A DNA stretch of 64,000 nucleotides from Streptomyces sp. NBC_01142 (GTDB lineage: Bacteria > Actinomycetota > Actinomycetes > Streptomycetales > Streptomycetaceae): NCBI RefSeq assembly GCF_026341125.1, contig NZ_JAPEOR010000002.1, positions 3,341,001-3,405,000 on the forward strand, given 5' to 3'. The stretch's first letter is position 1. The number at the start of each line of letters is the position of its first letter. The notes beneath the pieces were generated by a model. That model did no database searches, was not told the DNA's origin, and saw nothing but the letters and a program-made list of their open reading frames with translations. Positions 9,061 through 17,513 of the stretch are shown one piece after another. The position numbers and the translations under genes were made by a program.

Positions 9061-10724
9061 CGGATGCGGCCCTTGAGGTCGATGAAGGAATCGTCGATCA
9101 CCAGAGCGTCCAGGCCGAGTTCGACCACGTCCTCGACGACCTGGCCGAGATCATGGGCGATGGTGCGGCCCGGTGCGTTCAGGCTGGTGTTCAGCAGCAC
9201 GGGGTCCCCGCAGAGCCTGCCGAGTTCCTGGCAGACCTCGTACAGGAACGGGTCGCTGTCCGGGTCGACGCACTGCGGCCTGGCGACACCGTCCGGCCCG
9301 GTCACCGAGGTCAGCCGGCCCCGGAACTCCGGCCGGACGCGGTACGAGTCCAGCATGTACCGGGATGCCGGGGACGCCTCCTCCCCGAAATAGCGCGGGA
9401 ACTCCTCGCGAGGCAGCAGTGGGGCGAACGGCCGGTACCACTCGCGCTTCTTGACGTGGTCGTTGAGCCGGTCGCGCATTGCGGGGTCGTTCGCCCTGGC
9501 CAGCAGCGACCTGTGGCCCAGCGCCCGGGGACCTGCCTCGGCCCCGCCCCTGGCCAGCGCCACAAGACCACCGGAGGCGATGATCCCGGCGACCTCCGCG
9601 GGTGTGGCGGGGGTGGCCCCGTAGCCCGCCTCCACGGCGGCGGCCACGCTGACATGGTCCTCGGTGTGCTCCGGTACTCCGGCCCAGCCGAGTCCCCCGG
9701 GCCACCGCATCCCCGACTTGAGGCCGGCCCACACCGCGCCGCCGACGAACTGTGAGGCGTCGTGAGCGAAGGGCGGGATGAACACCGGCAGCCCGGCGAC
9801 CTCCCGTACGTCCCGGTTGGACACCACGGACAGGGCGCAGCCGCCGCCGTAGATCACTCCCACCGGCTCGTCGGTGATTCCGGCGGCCCGTATCGCCTTA
9901 CGGGTCCGCGCCACGCCCTCCCTCACCTCCTCGATGAAGTGGTGCGTGAAGAGTTCCTGCGCCGACGCCGCCAGATCGAGCGTCGCGGAGAGCTCGTGGT
10001 TGCGGGGCGAGCCGCCGAGGTATTCCTCGATCGCGGCCGGCGCATCGTCGGCGGAGCCGAGGCAGTATCCGTTCCAGGTCTCCACGTCGGGGTCGAAGGA
10101 CTCCTGGGCGACGCGCTCCAGCTCCTGCACGTGCTTCAGCTTCGCCGAGCCCCAGGCCGAGAGACCCATGAGCTTGCCGCAGTTGCTCAGATCTCCCGAG
10201 CCGTAGAAGATCCGGCCGAACAGGTCGCCGAACACCGCCCCGTTGAACCATCGCTCCGACGACACCGGAGTCAGTTCCACGGGACGCGGCGTATCCAGCG
10301 GCTTCCGCAGGTCGATCCAGCCGAAGCGGGGCTGCTCCGCGTCGAAGACGATCGAGAGATAGATCCCGGGCCCGGCCAGCGGCAACGTGGTCGCGGCGAG
10401 CACATGGAAGTAGCCGTGCAGGTCGGGCTGGGGGATGACGCGTACCGTACGGCCGTCCAGCGTCATCGTGGACGGGCCGCTGCGCACCGCGCCGTAGCGC
10501 TCCCCGAGCAGCTCCTTCACCAGCTCGGGGCGGGGCGCGGTGACGGACTCGAGCCGGTCCAGCGGCAGTCTGTCGAAGCAGGTGCCGACCAGTTCCGGCA
10601 GCCAGCCTTCCTGGTTCTTGATGCGGGTGATGCGTTCGAACTCGGTGTATCCGACGATGCCCTGCTCATCCACGGCGGCGAAGCCGGAATTGTGGTCGTC
10701 GTACAGCCCTACGTGGACTCCCAT
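9057..10724 (-). CDS. NodU/TobZ-family carbamoyltransferase
   Basis: A 555-residue O-carbamoyltransferase that would use carbamoyl phosphate and ATP to carbamoylate a hydroxyl, typically on a sugar, as in tobramycin and nodulation factors. The N-terminal Kae1/ASKHA-like part has the iron-site HxxxH in DLHGYFHVLA (H103, H107) followed by D128, and YGGGCALSVVSN in the second subdomain. The C-terminal Carbam_trans_C domain begins near GGAEAGPRALGHRSLLA and continues to LLNTSLNAPG. Length is normal and the catalytic blocks look intact. GGAGGAG precedes the ATG. It is coupled by overlap to the next glycosyltransferase, which suggests that a carbamoyl sugar is assembled. Confidence 0.9.
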   Translation of the reverse strand: MGVHVGLYDDHNSGFAAVDEQGIVGYTEFERITRIKNQEGWLPELVGTCFDRLPLDRLESVTAPRPELVKELLGERYGAVRSGPSTMTLDGRTVRVIPQPDLHGYFHVLAATTLPLAGPGIYLSIVFDAEQPRFGWIDLRKPLDTPRPVELTPVSSERWFNGAVFGDLFGRIFYGSGDLSNCGKLMGLSAWGSAKLKHVQELERVAQESFDPDVETWNGYCLGSADDAPAAIEEYLGGSPRNHELSATLDLAASAQELFTHHFIEEVREGVARTRKAIRAAGITDEPVGVIYGGGCALSVVSNRDVREVAGLPVFIPPFAHDASQFVGGAVWAGLKSGMRWPGGLGWAGVPEHTEDHVSVAAAVEAGYGATPATPAEVAGIIASGGLVALARGGAEAGPRALGHRSLLARANDPAMRDRLNDHVKKREWYRPFAPLLPREEFPRYFGEEASPASRYMLDSYRVRPEFRGRLTSVTGPDGVARPQCVDPDSDPFLYEVCQELGRLCGDPVLLNTSLNAPGRTIAHDLGQVVEDVVELGLDALVIDDSFIDLKGRIR

Positions 10725-10746
10725 GGAATGTGACTCCTCCGCAGAT

Positions 10747-12543
10747 TCAGATGAGGTGTTGTCCGGTCAGCTCGCCGAACTCGGTGAGCAGGATTCCGGC
10801 GACGAGGCGCACCGTGCTGTCCGGGATCTCATTGGAGATCGGGACGCTGATCAGCCGGTCCGCTATCTGCTCGGTGACGGGCAGGTCCTCGGCGGCCAGA
10901 TGTGCGTACGCGCGCATCCGGTGCAGCGGCCGGTAATAGGGACGGGTCTCCACCCGGTACGCCGCCAGCCTCGCGGCGAGCTGCTCCGTCACCTCGACCG
11001 AGGGCGTCACCACGGAGATGTCCTTCCACGTGGGTTCGGACCGGGCGTCGGCGGGCGCCACCACGCGCAGTCCCTGCCCCGTGTCCAGCAGCTTCCGGTA
11101 GAGCGCCGCCGAATCCCGGCGGCGGGCCAGCCAGGAGTCGAGGCATCGCATTCCGGCCAGCGCCATGGCCGCCGCCAGTTCGGGCATCCGGCCGTTCACG
11201 CCCCCGGCGTCGACGCACTCGTAGTTCTCCCCGAGCCCGTACCGCCCCAGCCCCCGCAGCTGCTGTGCCAGCTCCGGGTTGCGGCACGCGATGGCGCCGC
11301 CCTCACCGCTGGTGAGCACCTTGGTGCCGCTGAGGCTGAATACCTCGATGTCGCCGAAGGAGCCGATCCTGCGGCCGTCGATGCTCGCCCCGAGGGCCGC
11401 CGCCGCATCGCTGACCAGCATGACGCCGTGCCGCTCCGCCAGCTTCTCCAGCGCCGGCATGTCCGCGGGAATGCCGTGCGAATGCACCGGCACAACGGCC
11501 GCGGTCGCAGGGCCGATCCGGCGTTCCGCCAGCTCCGGCGTGAGGCCGAGCGACAGCGGGTCGACATCGCAGAAGACCGGTTCGAGACCGGCGCGCAGAA
11601 TCGCGTTCACCGTGGAGGGGAAGGTGTAGCTGGGAACCACCACCTCGCGGCGTCCCGGCATGGCACGCCGCACCGCGGTGAACGCCATTCCCAGAGCGGT
11701 GTCTCCGCTGGCGGTGGCGATGACGTTGTCGACGCCCAGATACTCCGCGAGGACGCTCTCCAACTCACGGCTGTAGGGACCGAAGTTGGAGACGTAATGG
11801 GATTCCGCGATCCGGTCGACCGCGGCGTGCAGTTCCTCGACGGGAGGCAGGCTCGGCAGGGAGACCTGGATGCGGCGCGCGTTCCTGCCACCGTGGTCGA
11901 TGGCCTGTTCCACGCCGATGCTCGTGAACCGCGCACCGGCTTCGCGCATGGCGACCCACTTCGCGTGGTCGGGGTCGGCGTCGGTGCCCGCGGGGACGCC
12001 GGTCTCCCGCCATGCCGCCCGGTACGCCACCGAGCAGGCGGAGAAGACCGGCCCCTCGCTGAACTGCCCTCGAGTCTGAGGGGACTCCCAGTCGAGGTAC
12101 ACCGCCGCCCGGCGCCCCAGATTCGGGTCGACCGTGCGCACCTTGCCGTACACCAGGTCGGCGTCGGTGCTCGTCAGCGCCGCGATGCAGTCGTCGAGAT
12201 GGTTCGGCAGGAACTCGCAGTCCTCGTCGAGCAGCGCCAGGACCTCGCCCCTGGCCACTTCTTCGGCCCGGCGCCTGCTCACGGCGAGCGCTTCCGCGGC
12301 GTCCTGCCCGCCGTCCGGCGGACCGGACTCCTGCGGGAACGCCTCGTGACAGCGGATACGCGGATCGCCGAAGGAGGCGACCACCCGCGCCGTCCGCCCG
12401 CCATCGGGAACCGTGCTCACCACGATGAGTTCCCAGTGGGGATAGCTCTGCGCGAGGACCGACGGTATCGCCCTCTCGGCCAGCAGATGCGGCCGCCCCG
12501 AGCTGCTGAGCAGCACGCTCACCAGCGAATCGAATCTTGTCAT
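10747..12543 (-). CDS. GT2 glycosyltransferase - DegT/DnrJ/EryC1 aminotransferase fusion, PLP lysine present
   Basis: A 598-residue two-domain protein. Residues 1-225 are a GT-A family 2 domain (LVSVLLSSSGRP, metal motif D106-E-D108 in LLDEDCEF). Residues about 245-598 are a DegT/DnrJ/EryC1/StrS aminotransferase: SYTFPSTVNAILRAGLEPVF, D379 in LVSDAAAALGA, and K408 in FSLSGTKVLTSGEGG, the internal-aldimine lysine. It should be PLP-active and transaminate a keto-sugar, while the first domain transfers a sugar. I know of no characterised enzyme with this order. ATG 12543 overlaps the epimerase stop; the frame stays open upstream but only antisense to the epimerase. A same-length paralogue lies at 19539. 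Confidence 0.85.
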   Translation of the reverse strand: MTRFDSLVSVLLSSSGRPHLLAERAIPSVLAQSYPHWELIVVSTVPDGGRTARVVASFGDPRIRCHEAFPQESGPPDGGQDAAEALAVSRRRAEEVARGEVLALLDEDCEFLPNHLDDCIAALTSTDADLVYGKVRTVDPNLGRRAAVYLDWESPQTRGQFSEGPVFSACSVAYRAAWRETGVPAGTDADPDHAKWVAMREAGARFTSIGVEQAIDHGGRNARRIQVSLPSLPPVEELHAAVDRIAESHYVSNFGPYSRELESVLAEYLGVDNVIATASGDTALGMAFTAVRRAMPGRREVVVPSYTFPSTVNAILRAGLEPVFCDVDPLSLGLTPELAERRIGPATAAVVPVHSHGIPADMPALEKLAERHGVMLVSDAAAALGASIDGRRIGSFGDIEVFSLSGTKVLTSGEGGAIACRNPELAQQLRGLGRYGLGENYECVDAGGVNGRMPELAAAMALAGMRCLDSWLARRRDSAALYRKLLDTGQGLRVVAPADARSEPTWKDISVVTPSVEVTEQLAARLAAYRVETRPYYRPLHRMRAYAHLAAEDLPVTEQIADRLISVPISNEIPDSTVRLVAGILLTEFGELTGQHLI

Positions 12544-13580
12544 CGGACCGTCTCCCTCATCGGTCGGTACTGCTTCCGGGCATGCCACCGCAGTCCGGCG
12601 TCCACGGCGCCCTCGCCCACCAGATTCATGACGGCAGCCGCCCGGTTCTGGGGCGCGCCCAACGCCTCGTCCAGGGACGTGAAACGGCCGCGGATGTCCT
12701 GCACGGTCGCCGCGACGGCTGCTCCGAAGTCCTCGTCCAGGCGGATTCCCAGCGCACGCAGCTTGCTGTTGTCCACGATGTAGTCGCGGGCGTCGGTCAT
12801 GACTGCCTCGCTGATCACCGGAACGTCCAGCAGGGCGGTCATGTGCGCGGCGATGTCCCGCATCTGCACGGCGCCGTGCTCGCCGGCCACGTTGAATATC
12901 TCCCCGGCGGCCTCCGGGAGCGTGGCGAGAATTCCCTCGATGGCCGTCGCGATCTCCCGTACGTGCACCATCGGGCGCCGCTGCAGCCCGTTGCCGTGCA
13001 CGACCACCTTCCCGTCGAAGACTCCGCAGGCGGCCATGCGGTTGACCACCAGATCGGTGCGCATGCTGGGCGAGGGTCCGTACACCGTGCCGAAGCGCAG
13101 CACCACGGGCTGGAAACCGGCGCCGTGGTGGGCCAGAATGCGCCGCTCCGCGCCGAGTTTCGTCTGTGCGTAGCGGCTCAGCGGCGACGGCTCGTCGTGC
13201 TCCGCGCGGGCCACCTCGGCCCGTCCGTACACACTGCAGCTCGAAGCGAAGACGAAACTCCGTACGCCTGCCTGCTGTGCGGTGGCGGCCAGCCGGCCCG
13301 CGGCTATCTCGTTGACGGAATGGGCGGCCTCCGGCTGGAGGTTGGCGCACGCGTCGTTGGACAGGCCGGCAAGGTGCACCACGCAGTCGAAGCCGGTCAG
13401 ATCGGTGACGGTGAGGTCGCGGACGTCCTGGAAGAGGTGGCCCGCGGCGTGGTCACCGTCGGCCGTGCGGTCCTGGAACAGCCCGATGTCGAGCGATGTC
13501 ACCTCGTGGCCCGCACGCCTCAGACTCGGCCCGACGACCTGGCCGATATAGCCGAGCGCGCCCGTCAGCAGAATCCTCAT
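12540..13580 (-). CDS. NAD-dependent sugar epimerase/dehydratase (extended SDR)
   Basis: A 346-residue extended short-chain dehydrogenase. The N-terminal NAD motif is TGALGYIG (TGxxGxxG), and the catalytic set is SSCSVYG with Y137 and K141 in YAQTK. The substrate half has RFGTVYGPSPSMRTDLVVN, typical of nucleotide-sugar 4-epimerases and dehydratases. It sits between a glycosyltransferase gene and the glycosyltransferase-aminotransferase fusion, with four-base overlaps on both sides, so it probably prepares the nucleotide sugar those proteins use. Epimerase or dehydratase cannot be decided from sequence alone. Confidence 0.88.
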   Translation of the reverse strand: MRILLTGALGYIGQVVGPSLRRAGHEVTSLDIGLFQDRTADGDHAAGHLFQDVRDLTVTDLTGFDCVVHLAGLSNDACANLQPEAAHSVNEIAAGRLAATAQQAGVRSFVFASSCSVYGRAEVARAEHDEPSPLSRYAQTKLGAERRILAHHGAGFQPVVLRFGTVYGPSPSMRTDLVVNRMAACGVFDGKVVVHGNGLQRRPMVHVREIATAIEGILATLPEAAGEIFNVAGEHGAVQMRDIAAHMTALLDVPVISEAVMTDARDYIVDNSKLRALGIRLDEDFGAAVAATVQDIRGRFTSLDEALGAPQNRAAAVMNLVGEGAVDAGLRWHARKQYRPMRETVR

Positions 13581-14632
13581 GACCTCACCCGCTCACTCAT
13601 CACGCTCGCCGCCATCTGCGCGACGTCCCCGTCGCCGAATGTGTGCGCCGGGCCCGCGCAGAGCTCTGCCGCGATGTCCGCGAGTTCCCGCGCGTCCAGC
13701 TCCGACAGGCTGTTGTGTCCGGCCCGCAGGCTGTCCGTCATCGCCTCACGGTCGGGCCCGGGGAATCTGTCGAGGACCGTGTAGGCCAGTTCGTAGAGGA
13801 AGTGGCGCCGGTGCAGGGCGCGGGACCAGTACTGCTCCGTCCGCACCGTCCGCTCCGCCTCCTCCGCCCAGGACACGGCGGGTAATTCGTGCAGGCTCCG
13901 GAGGAATCCTTCGGCCAGTACGTCTCCGGTCTCCTCCGCCGCGGCCCGGCGGCCGGTGCCGCCCGGGCCCGTACCGACCTCCACCTGACGCACATCACCG
14001 AGCCGCCCGATCTCGTGGCGGCACAGCGCGGGCCACATGAAGAACCAGTCCTCGTTGTAGATGTCCGGGAAGACGCCGTCGTACGTCGTCCGGGTGGCCA
14101 GGCAGCTGCCCGAGATGAACGGGGTGACGAGGCCGGCGTGGCCCATCACCTTGTAGAGCATCGAATGGTCGGCGACTCCGACGGAAGGCCGGGCCACCAC
14201 GGTGTAGCGGCCGAGCGCGGCCACCATCGCCTCCAGGTCGGCCGCGGTCACCTCGACGTCGTCGTCGATGAACACCACCGCCTGATAGCCGCCCGATCGC
14301 CCCATCGCCAGCCCGATGTTGCGCTTGGCCGACAGGTCCGGATGAGGAGTGCCGAAGGACCGGCCCACGTTCGGGTAGGGGCCCGTCCGCCGCATCAGTC
14401 CCGAGCGCTCGGGGAGGTCGGAGGGAAGGTCCTCGGCCGCGGTCGCGAGCACTGCCACGTCGTAGCCGGCGGGCAGTGCGGCGACCTGGCGGCGCACGCG
14501 TTCCGGGCGGCCCTTGGTCGGTACGACGACCAGGACCCGCTGCGGCCCCGTGCCCCGAAGGGCCGCCGCCCCGGTGGCGTCGCTCAGCAGCGCCCTGTGG
14601 TCGGGGAGGGCGGCTGTGGTAGTCACGGCCAT
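13577..14632 (-). CDS. GT-A fold glycosyltransferase
   Basis: A 351-residue protein. Residues 30-235 form a nucleotide-diphosphosugar transferase domain: LVVVPTKGRPERV at the start, AKRNIGLAMGRS, and DxD in FIDDDVEV (D123-D125). The rest is helical and unrecognised, with a charged segment near residues 250-290. It overlaps the epimerase by four bases and lies 91 bases downstream of the amidinotransferase-fold gene, the widest gap in this operon. It is the third GT-A domain of the operon, so the product may carry more than one sugar. Confidence 0.78.
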   Translation of the reverse strand: MAVTTTAALPDHRALLSDATGAAALRGTGPQRVLVVVPTKGRPERVRRQVAALPAGYDVAVLATAAEDLPSDLPERSGLMRRTGPYPNVGRSFGTPHPDLSAKRNIGLAMGRSGGYQAVVFIDDDVEVTAADLEAMVAALGRYTVVARPSVGVADHSMLYKVMGHAGLVTPFISGSCLATRTTYDGVFPDIYNEDWFFMWPALCRHEIGRLGDVRQVEVGTGPGGTGRRAAAEETGDVLAEGFLRSLHELPAVSWAEEAERTVRTEQYWSRALHRRHFLYELAYTVLDRFPGPDREAMTDSLRAGHNSLSELDARELADIAAELCAGPAHTFGDGDVAQMAASVMSERVRS

Positions 14633-14723
14633 CGCATCTCACCGTTGCTTCGCTTGATGTTCGATTCCATAACTCCTCCGTGGTGGGCGGCCCGGTGCGC
14701 GCGCCGCACCGGCGGAAAGCGCG

Positions 14724-15692
14724 TCACATCAGCGCAAGCCCGTAGGAGAACCTGTTGAGGTGCATGACCATGCACGACAGCAGCGCGCCGCTCTTGAAGT
14801 ATTCGTCGATGTTCACCAGGACGACTTCGAAGCCCTGCTGTCCTGCGATCCGCTCCAGCGTGTCCAGCTTCTGCTTCTCTTCCTGATAGGCATCGGTTCC
14901 GGCCTTCAGGTCGTGCAGACAAGAGGAGTTGATGATGGTTTTGCCGGACCGCACCGAATTGCAGATGCCGGAGTAGGCCGCCGCTTCGGGAACGTCGATG
15001 ACCTCCGTGTGCTTCTCCATCTCGGCGAGGTCTGCCTTGCTGTACGCGGCGGTGTGCACCAGCGTGGCATGCTCGGTGATGGGGAAAATGCTGCAGTCCA
15101 GGTGGTACAGATGCGCGTCGGTCATTTCGACCTTCACCACGCGCATGTCGTACTCGCGCTCCATCCACTCGTAGGCTTCGCGCTGCGAGCGCTGCCCGTA
15201 ACCGCCGATGTAGACGTTGCCGTGCAGATGCTTGAGATCGGCCTCGCCCTCGAACTTGAACGGGGAGACAGCGGGTCGGTATCCCATGGAGCGGAAGAAG
15301 TCCACGCCCACCTGGGTTTCCCCGCGCCGCGGTTCGGAGGTGAAATTCGAGATGATCACGTCACGCACGTCCGGCAAATGGGTCGGCACGATTCCCAGGT
15401 TCGCCGTGTAGACCAGGTCCTGAAGCCCCGTCGTGCGCGGCGTCGGCAGCACATACACCAGGGCGCCGGCACTCAGTACCGAGAAGACCTCCAGGAACTG
15501 CACCATCGCGCGGCTGCGGTTGATCTCACGATCACCCTCGGCGAGTTCCTCCATCCATACGTTGTTGGGCACCTCTGCCGAGAGCGAGAACGGTGCGTTG
15601 ACCAGAAAGGCGGGGTATTCCAGATGGCTCGGGTTGGCGATCTCCGAGGGGGCTGCCTCGACCGCCGTCGACGTGCCTGCTGTGTCCGTCAC
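14724..15692 (-). CDS. guanidine-modifying enzyme, DDAH/amidinotransferase fold
   Basis: A 322-residue alpha/beta-propeller guanidine-modifying enzyme, related to dimethylarginine dimethylaminohydrolase, arginine deiminase and glycine amidinotransferase. Family marks are TANLGIV (residues 96-102), the acidic loop FEGEAD (147-152), HLD at H197-L-D199 and the nucleophile C307 in GALLSCMVMH near the C-terminus. It would attack a guanidinium carbon through the cysteine and either hydrolyse it (giving a citrulline-type product and an amine) or pass the amidino group on. The GTG start at 15692 has GGAGG five bases upstream. Its operon partner is a PRMT-like methyltransferase, which suggests that N-methylarginine or a related compound is its substrate. 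Confidence 0.82.
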   Translation of the reverse strand: MTDTAGTSTAVEAAPSEIANPSHLEYPAFLVNAPFSLSAEVPNNVWMEELAEGDREINRSRAMVQFLEVFSVLSAGALVYVLPTPRTTGLQDLVYTANLGIVPTHLPDVRDVIISNFTSEPRRGETQVGVDFFRSMGYRPAVSPFKFEGEADLKHLHGNVYIGGYGQRSQREAYEWMEREYDMRVVKVEMTDAHLYHLDCSIFPITEHATLVHTAAYSKADLAEMEKHTEVIDVPEAAAYSGICNSVRSGKTIINSSCLHDLKAGTDAYQEEKQKLDTLERIAGQQGFEVVLVNIDEYFKSGALLSCMVMHLNRFSYGLALM

Positions 15693-15705
15693 ATGTCCTC
15701 CATCA

Positions 15706-16443
15706 TCACTTGAAGCCGTCTGTTCCCTTGTGGTGCACGCGGATCAGCGGGTCGAGCCCGGCCTTGACATGCCAGCCGTCGGGTTGCAGAACCTCCAGCT
15801 CGTACCGGTCGGACAGGGGCACGACCAGCTCCACCTGTGAGCCGTATCTGATCTGCGAGAACCGCTCCCCCTGCCGGTACGCCGAGTTCTGTTTGAGCCG
15901 GTAGGGCAGAATGCAATCCACGTCGTAATCGGCGATCTGGAGCATGTGGTAATTGCCGCCGAGCCGCGGCGAGTGAACCGTGGAGACCATCCGCTGGTTC
16001 TGTCGCAGATACGCCGCGGTGCTCAGATCGATGCGCAGGTCGTCGAGTATCGAGTTCTCCATGGCGATCATCGGCAGGTTGTAGGTGGCGACCGGGTCGA
16101 GCAGCCGGTATTTGAGATAACCGCCGTACGGGATCCGGTTGGTGTGCACGTCGAAGAAGGTCATGAAGATTCCGATGACCAGGCTCTCCTGCTGATAATC
16201 CGGATCCCGCAGCGCCTGCCGCAGCGTGTAGTCGACGCTCTTGAGGTCGACGACCTGCTCGTCCGGCTTCACCTTCCGCTGGTAGAGGAGGATGCCGTCC
16301 GCCGGCGCGTAGAAGAACCGCGGATCGACGTACCGCGGCCGTCGCGGGTCGCGGAAGAAGTGGTTCTCCGCCAGCCATTGGGGCGACTTGTCGCTCAGAC
16401 CTCTGACCTCGGCTGCCACCCACTCTTCGATGCTCTGCGCCAT
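15706..16443 (-). CDS. phosphatidylserine decarboxylase-family pyruvoyl decarboxylase (copy 1)
   Basis: A 245-residue protein of the PSD family, which self-cleaves to create a pyruvoyl cofactor. Visible are PADGILLYQRKVKP (residues 47-60), the active-site block FMTFFDVHTNRIP (D and H kept), NQRMVSTVHSP in the NER position, and the processing site RYGSQVELVV, where Gly-Ser (S202) replaces the usual LGST context. A 44-residue alpha chain would result, a normal length. There is no N-terminal membrane anchor, so a soluble amino acid rather than a lipid is the likely substrate; the family includes the tryptophan decarboxylase PsiD. ATG 16443 is preferred (AAAGGG upstream, MAQS start shared with copy 2). 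It is the first gene of the leftward operon. Confidence 0.84.
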   Translation of the reverse strand: MAQSIEEWVAAEVRGLSDKSPQWLAENHFFRDPRRPRYVDPRFFYAPADGILLYQRKVKPDEQVVDLKSVDYTLRQALRDPDYQQESLVIGIFMTFFDVHTNRIPYGGYLKYRLLDPVATYNLPMIAMENSILDDLRIDLSTAAYLRQNQRMVSTVHSPRLGGNYHMLQIADYDVDCILPYRLKQNSAYRQGERFSQIRYGSQVELVVPLSDRYELEVLQPDGWHVKAGLDPLIRVHHKGTDGFK

Positions 16444-16751
16444 ATCGCCCTTTGCATGGTCGGCTGCGGAGGAAGAAGTCCGCATTCACCCCGGCGAGTT
16501 CCGGGATCCCGGCGGACGGTCCCGAATGGATCCGGGCCTCGTCCCCGTAATCCGCGCATCCGCCTGCCGTGCCATCACGTTGGCCGGGCGCCGAACCCAA
16601 TGTCAAAGACCTGGCAGGAAGGTGCCATCGGTGGTGACGGAGCACCTGGTCGCCCGGTAGAACCGGTTGATGTTGAGTATTGGCGAACACTGCGCGGCGA
16701 CTCCCCATTCCGCGCAGCCACCATTGTGAAGTCCAGTCAGGAAGTTGGGAC
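16444..16751. promoter_or_regulatory. divergent promoter region of the two main biosynthetic operons
   Basis: A 308-base gap between the head-to-head decarboxylase genes. Leftward: a perfect TTGACA -35 (minus strand, 16606-16601) and CAACGT at 16582-16577, 18 bases apart, about 130 bases before the ATG of copy 1. Rightward and weaker: TGACGG and TAGAAC with 17-base spacing near 16640-16668. This is the obvious control point for both operons, and presumably the site of action of the LuxR-type regulator. Confidence 0.5.
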
Positions 16752-17513
16752 ATGGCGCAGTCACTGGAAGAGTGGGTGGAGAACGAGGTTCTGCGGCTCG
16801 ATGACCGGTCGCCTGCATGGCTGTCCGACGTCTACTTCTTCCGCGACCCGCGACGGCCTCGAACCGTTGATTCCTCGTACTTCTTCTCGCCCGCGGACGG
16901 TGTCATTCTCTACCAGCGGACCGTCAAACCGGACGAGCCCATCCTCGATATCAAGGGTGAGTCGTACAGTCTCCGGGACGCGCTGCGTGAGCCGGAATAC
17001 CACCGGGAGAGCCTGGTCATCGGGATCTTCATGACCTTCTTCGACGTGCACGTCAACCGGGTCCCGTACCGCGGCACGCTGTCCTACCGGGAGCTCCCCC
17101 CGATCCACACGTACAACCGGCCGATGCTGGATGTGGAGAACCGTCTGCTGTACGACCTGCAGATCGACCTGTCCGAGGCGAGCTATCTGCGCCCCAACCA
17201 GCGCATGGTGAACCGGGTGTACGCACCGGCCCTCGGAGAGACCTACCGGATGCTCCAGATCGCCGACTACGACGTCAGCTGCATCACGCCCTTCCGGCTC
17301 CAGCAGAACATCCCGGTACAGCAGGGCGCCCGCTTCTCCCAGATCCGGTACGGCTCCCAGGTGGATCTGGTGATCCCACTGTCCGACCGTTATCAACTGA
17401 CCCCGGTACACCGGGAGTCGGACCATGTGAAAGCCGGCCTCGACAGGCTGGTGCACGTTGCGCACCACCCGGCGGGTTCCGGCGCCGGACGGAAGGAGGA
17501 GAGGCCGGCATGA
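16752..17513 (+). CDS. phosphatidylserine decarboxylase-family pyruvoyl decarboxylase (copy 2)
   Basis: A 253-residue paralogue of the divergent copy 1, sharing the MAQS.EEWV start, FFRDPRRPR, PADGVILYQRTVKPDEP, IFMTFFDVHVNRVPY, RPNQRMVNRVYAP and RYGSQVDLVIPLSDRY. The self-processing serine is at residue 202, the same place as in copy 1. The C-terminal tail after the alpha chain differs and is rich in Gly, Lys and Glu. GGAAG precedes ATG 16752. The stop overlaps the next ATG by four bases. Both copies keep all visible active-site residues, so either they act on two intermediates or they form a hetero-oligomer. Confidence 0.84.
   Translation: MAQSLEEWVENEVLRLDDRSPAWLSDVYFFRDPRRPRTVDSSYFFSPADGVILYQRTVKPDEPILDIKGESYSLRDALREPEYHRESLVIGIFMTFFDVHVNRVPYRGTLSYRELPPIHTYNRPMLDVENRLLYDLQIDLSEASYLRPNQRMVNRVYAPALGETYRMLQIADYDVSCITPFRLQQNIPVQQGARFSQIRYGSQVDLVIPLSDRYQLTPVHRESDHVKAGLDRLVHVAHHPAGSGAGRKEERPA

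Noticed and set aside
10540..12783. A 747-codon open frame on the plus strand
   Set aside because: It is antisense to the carbamoyltransferase and fusion genes, has no family similarity, and such frames are common opposite high-GC genes.
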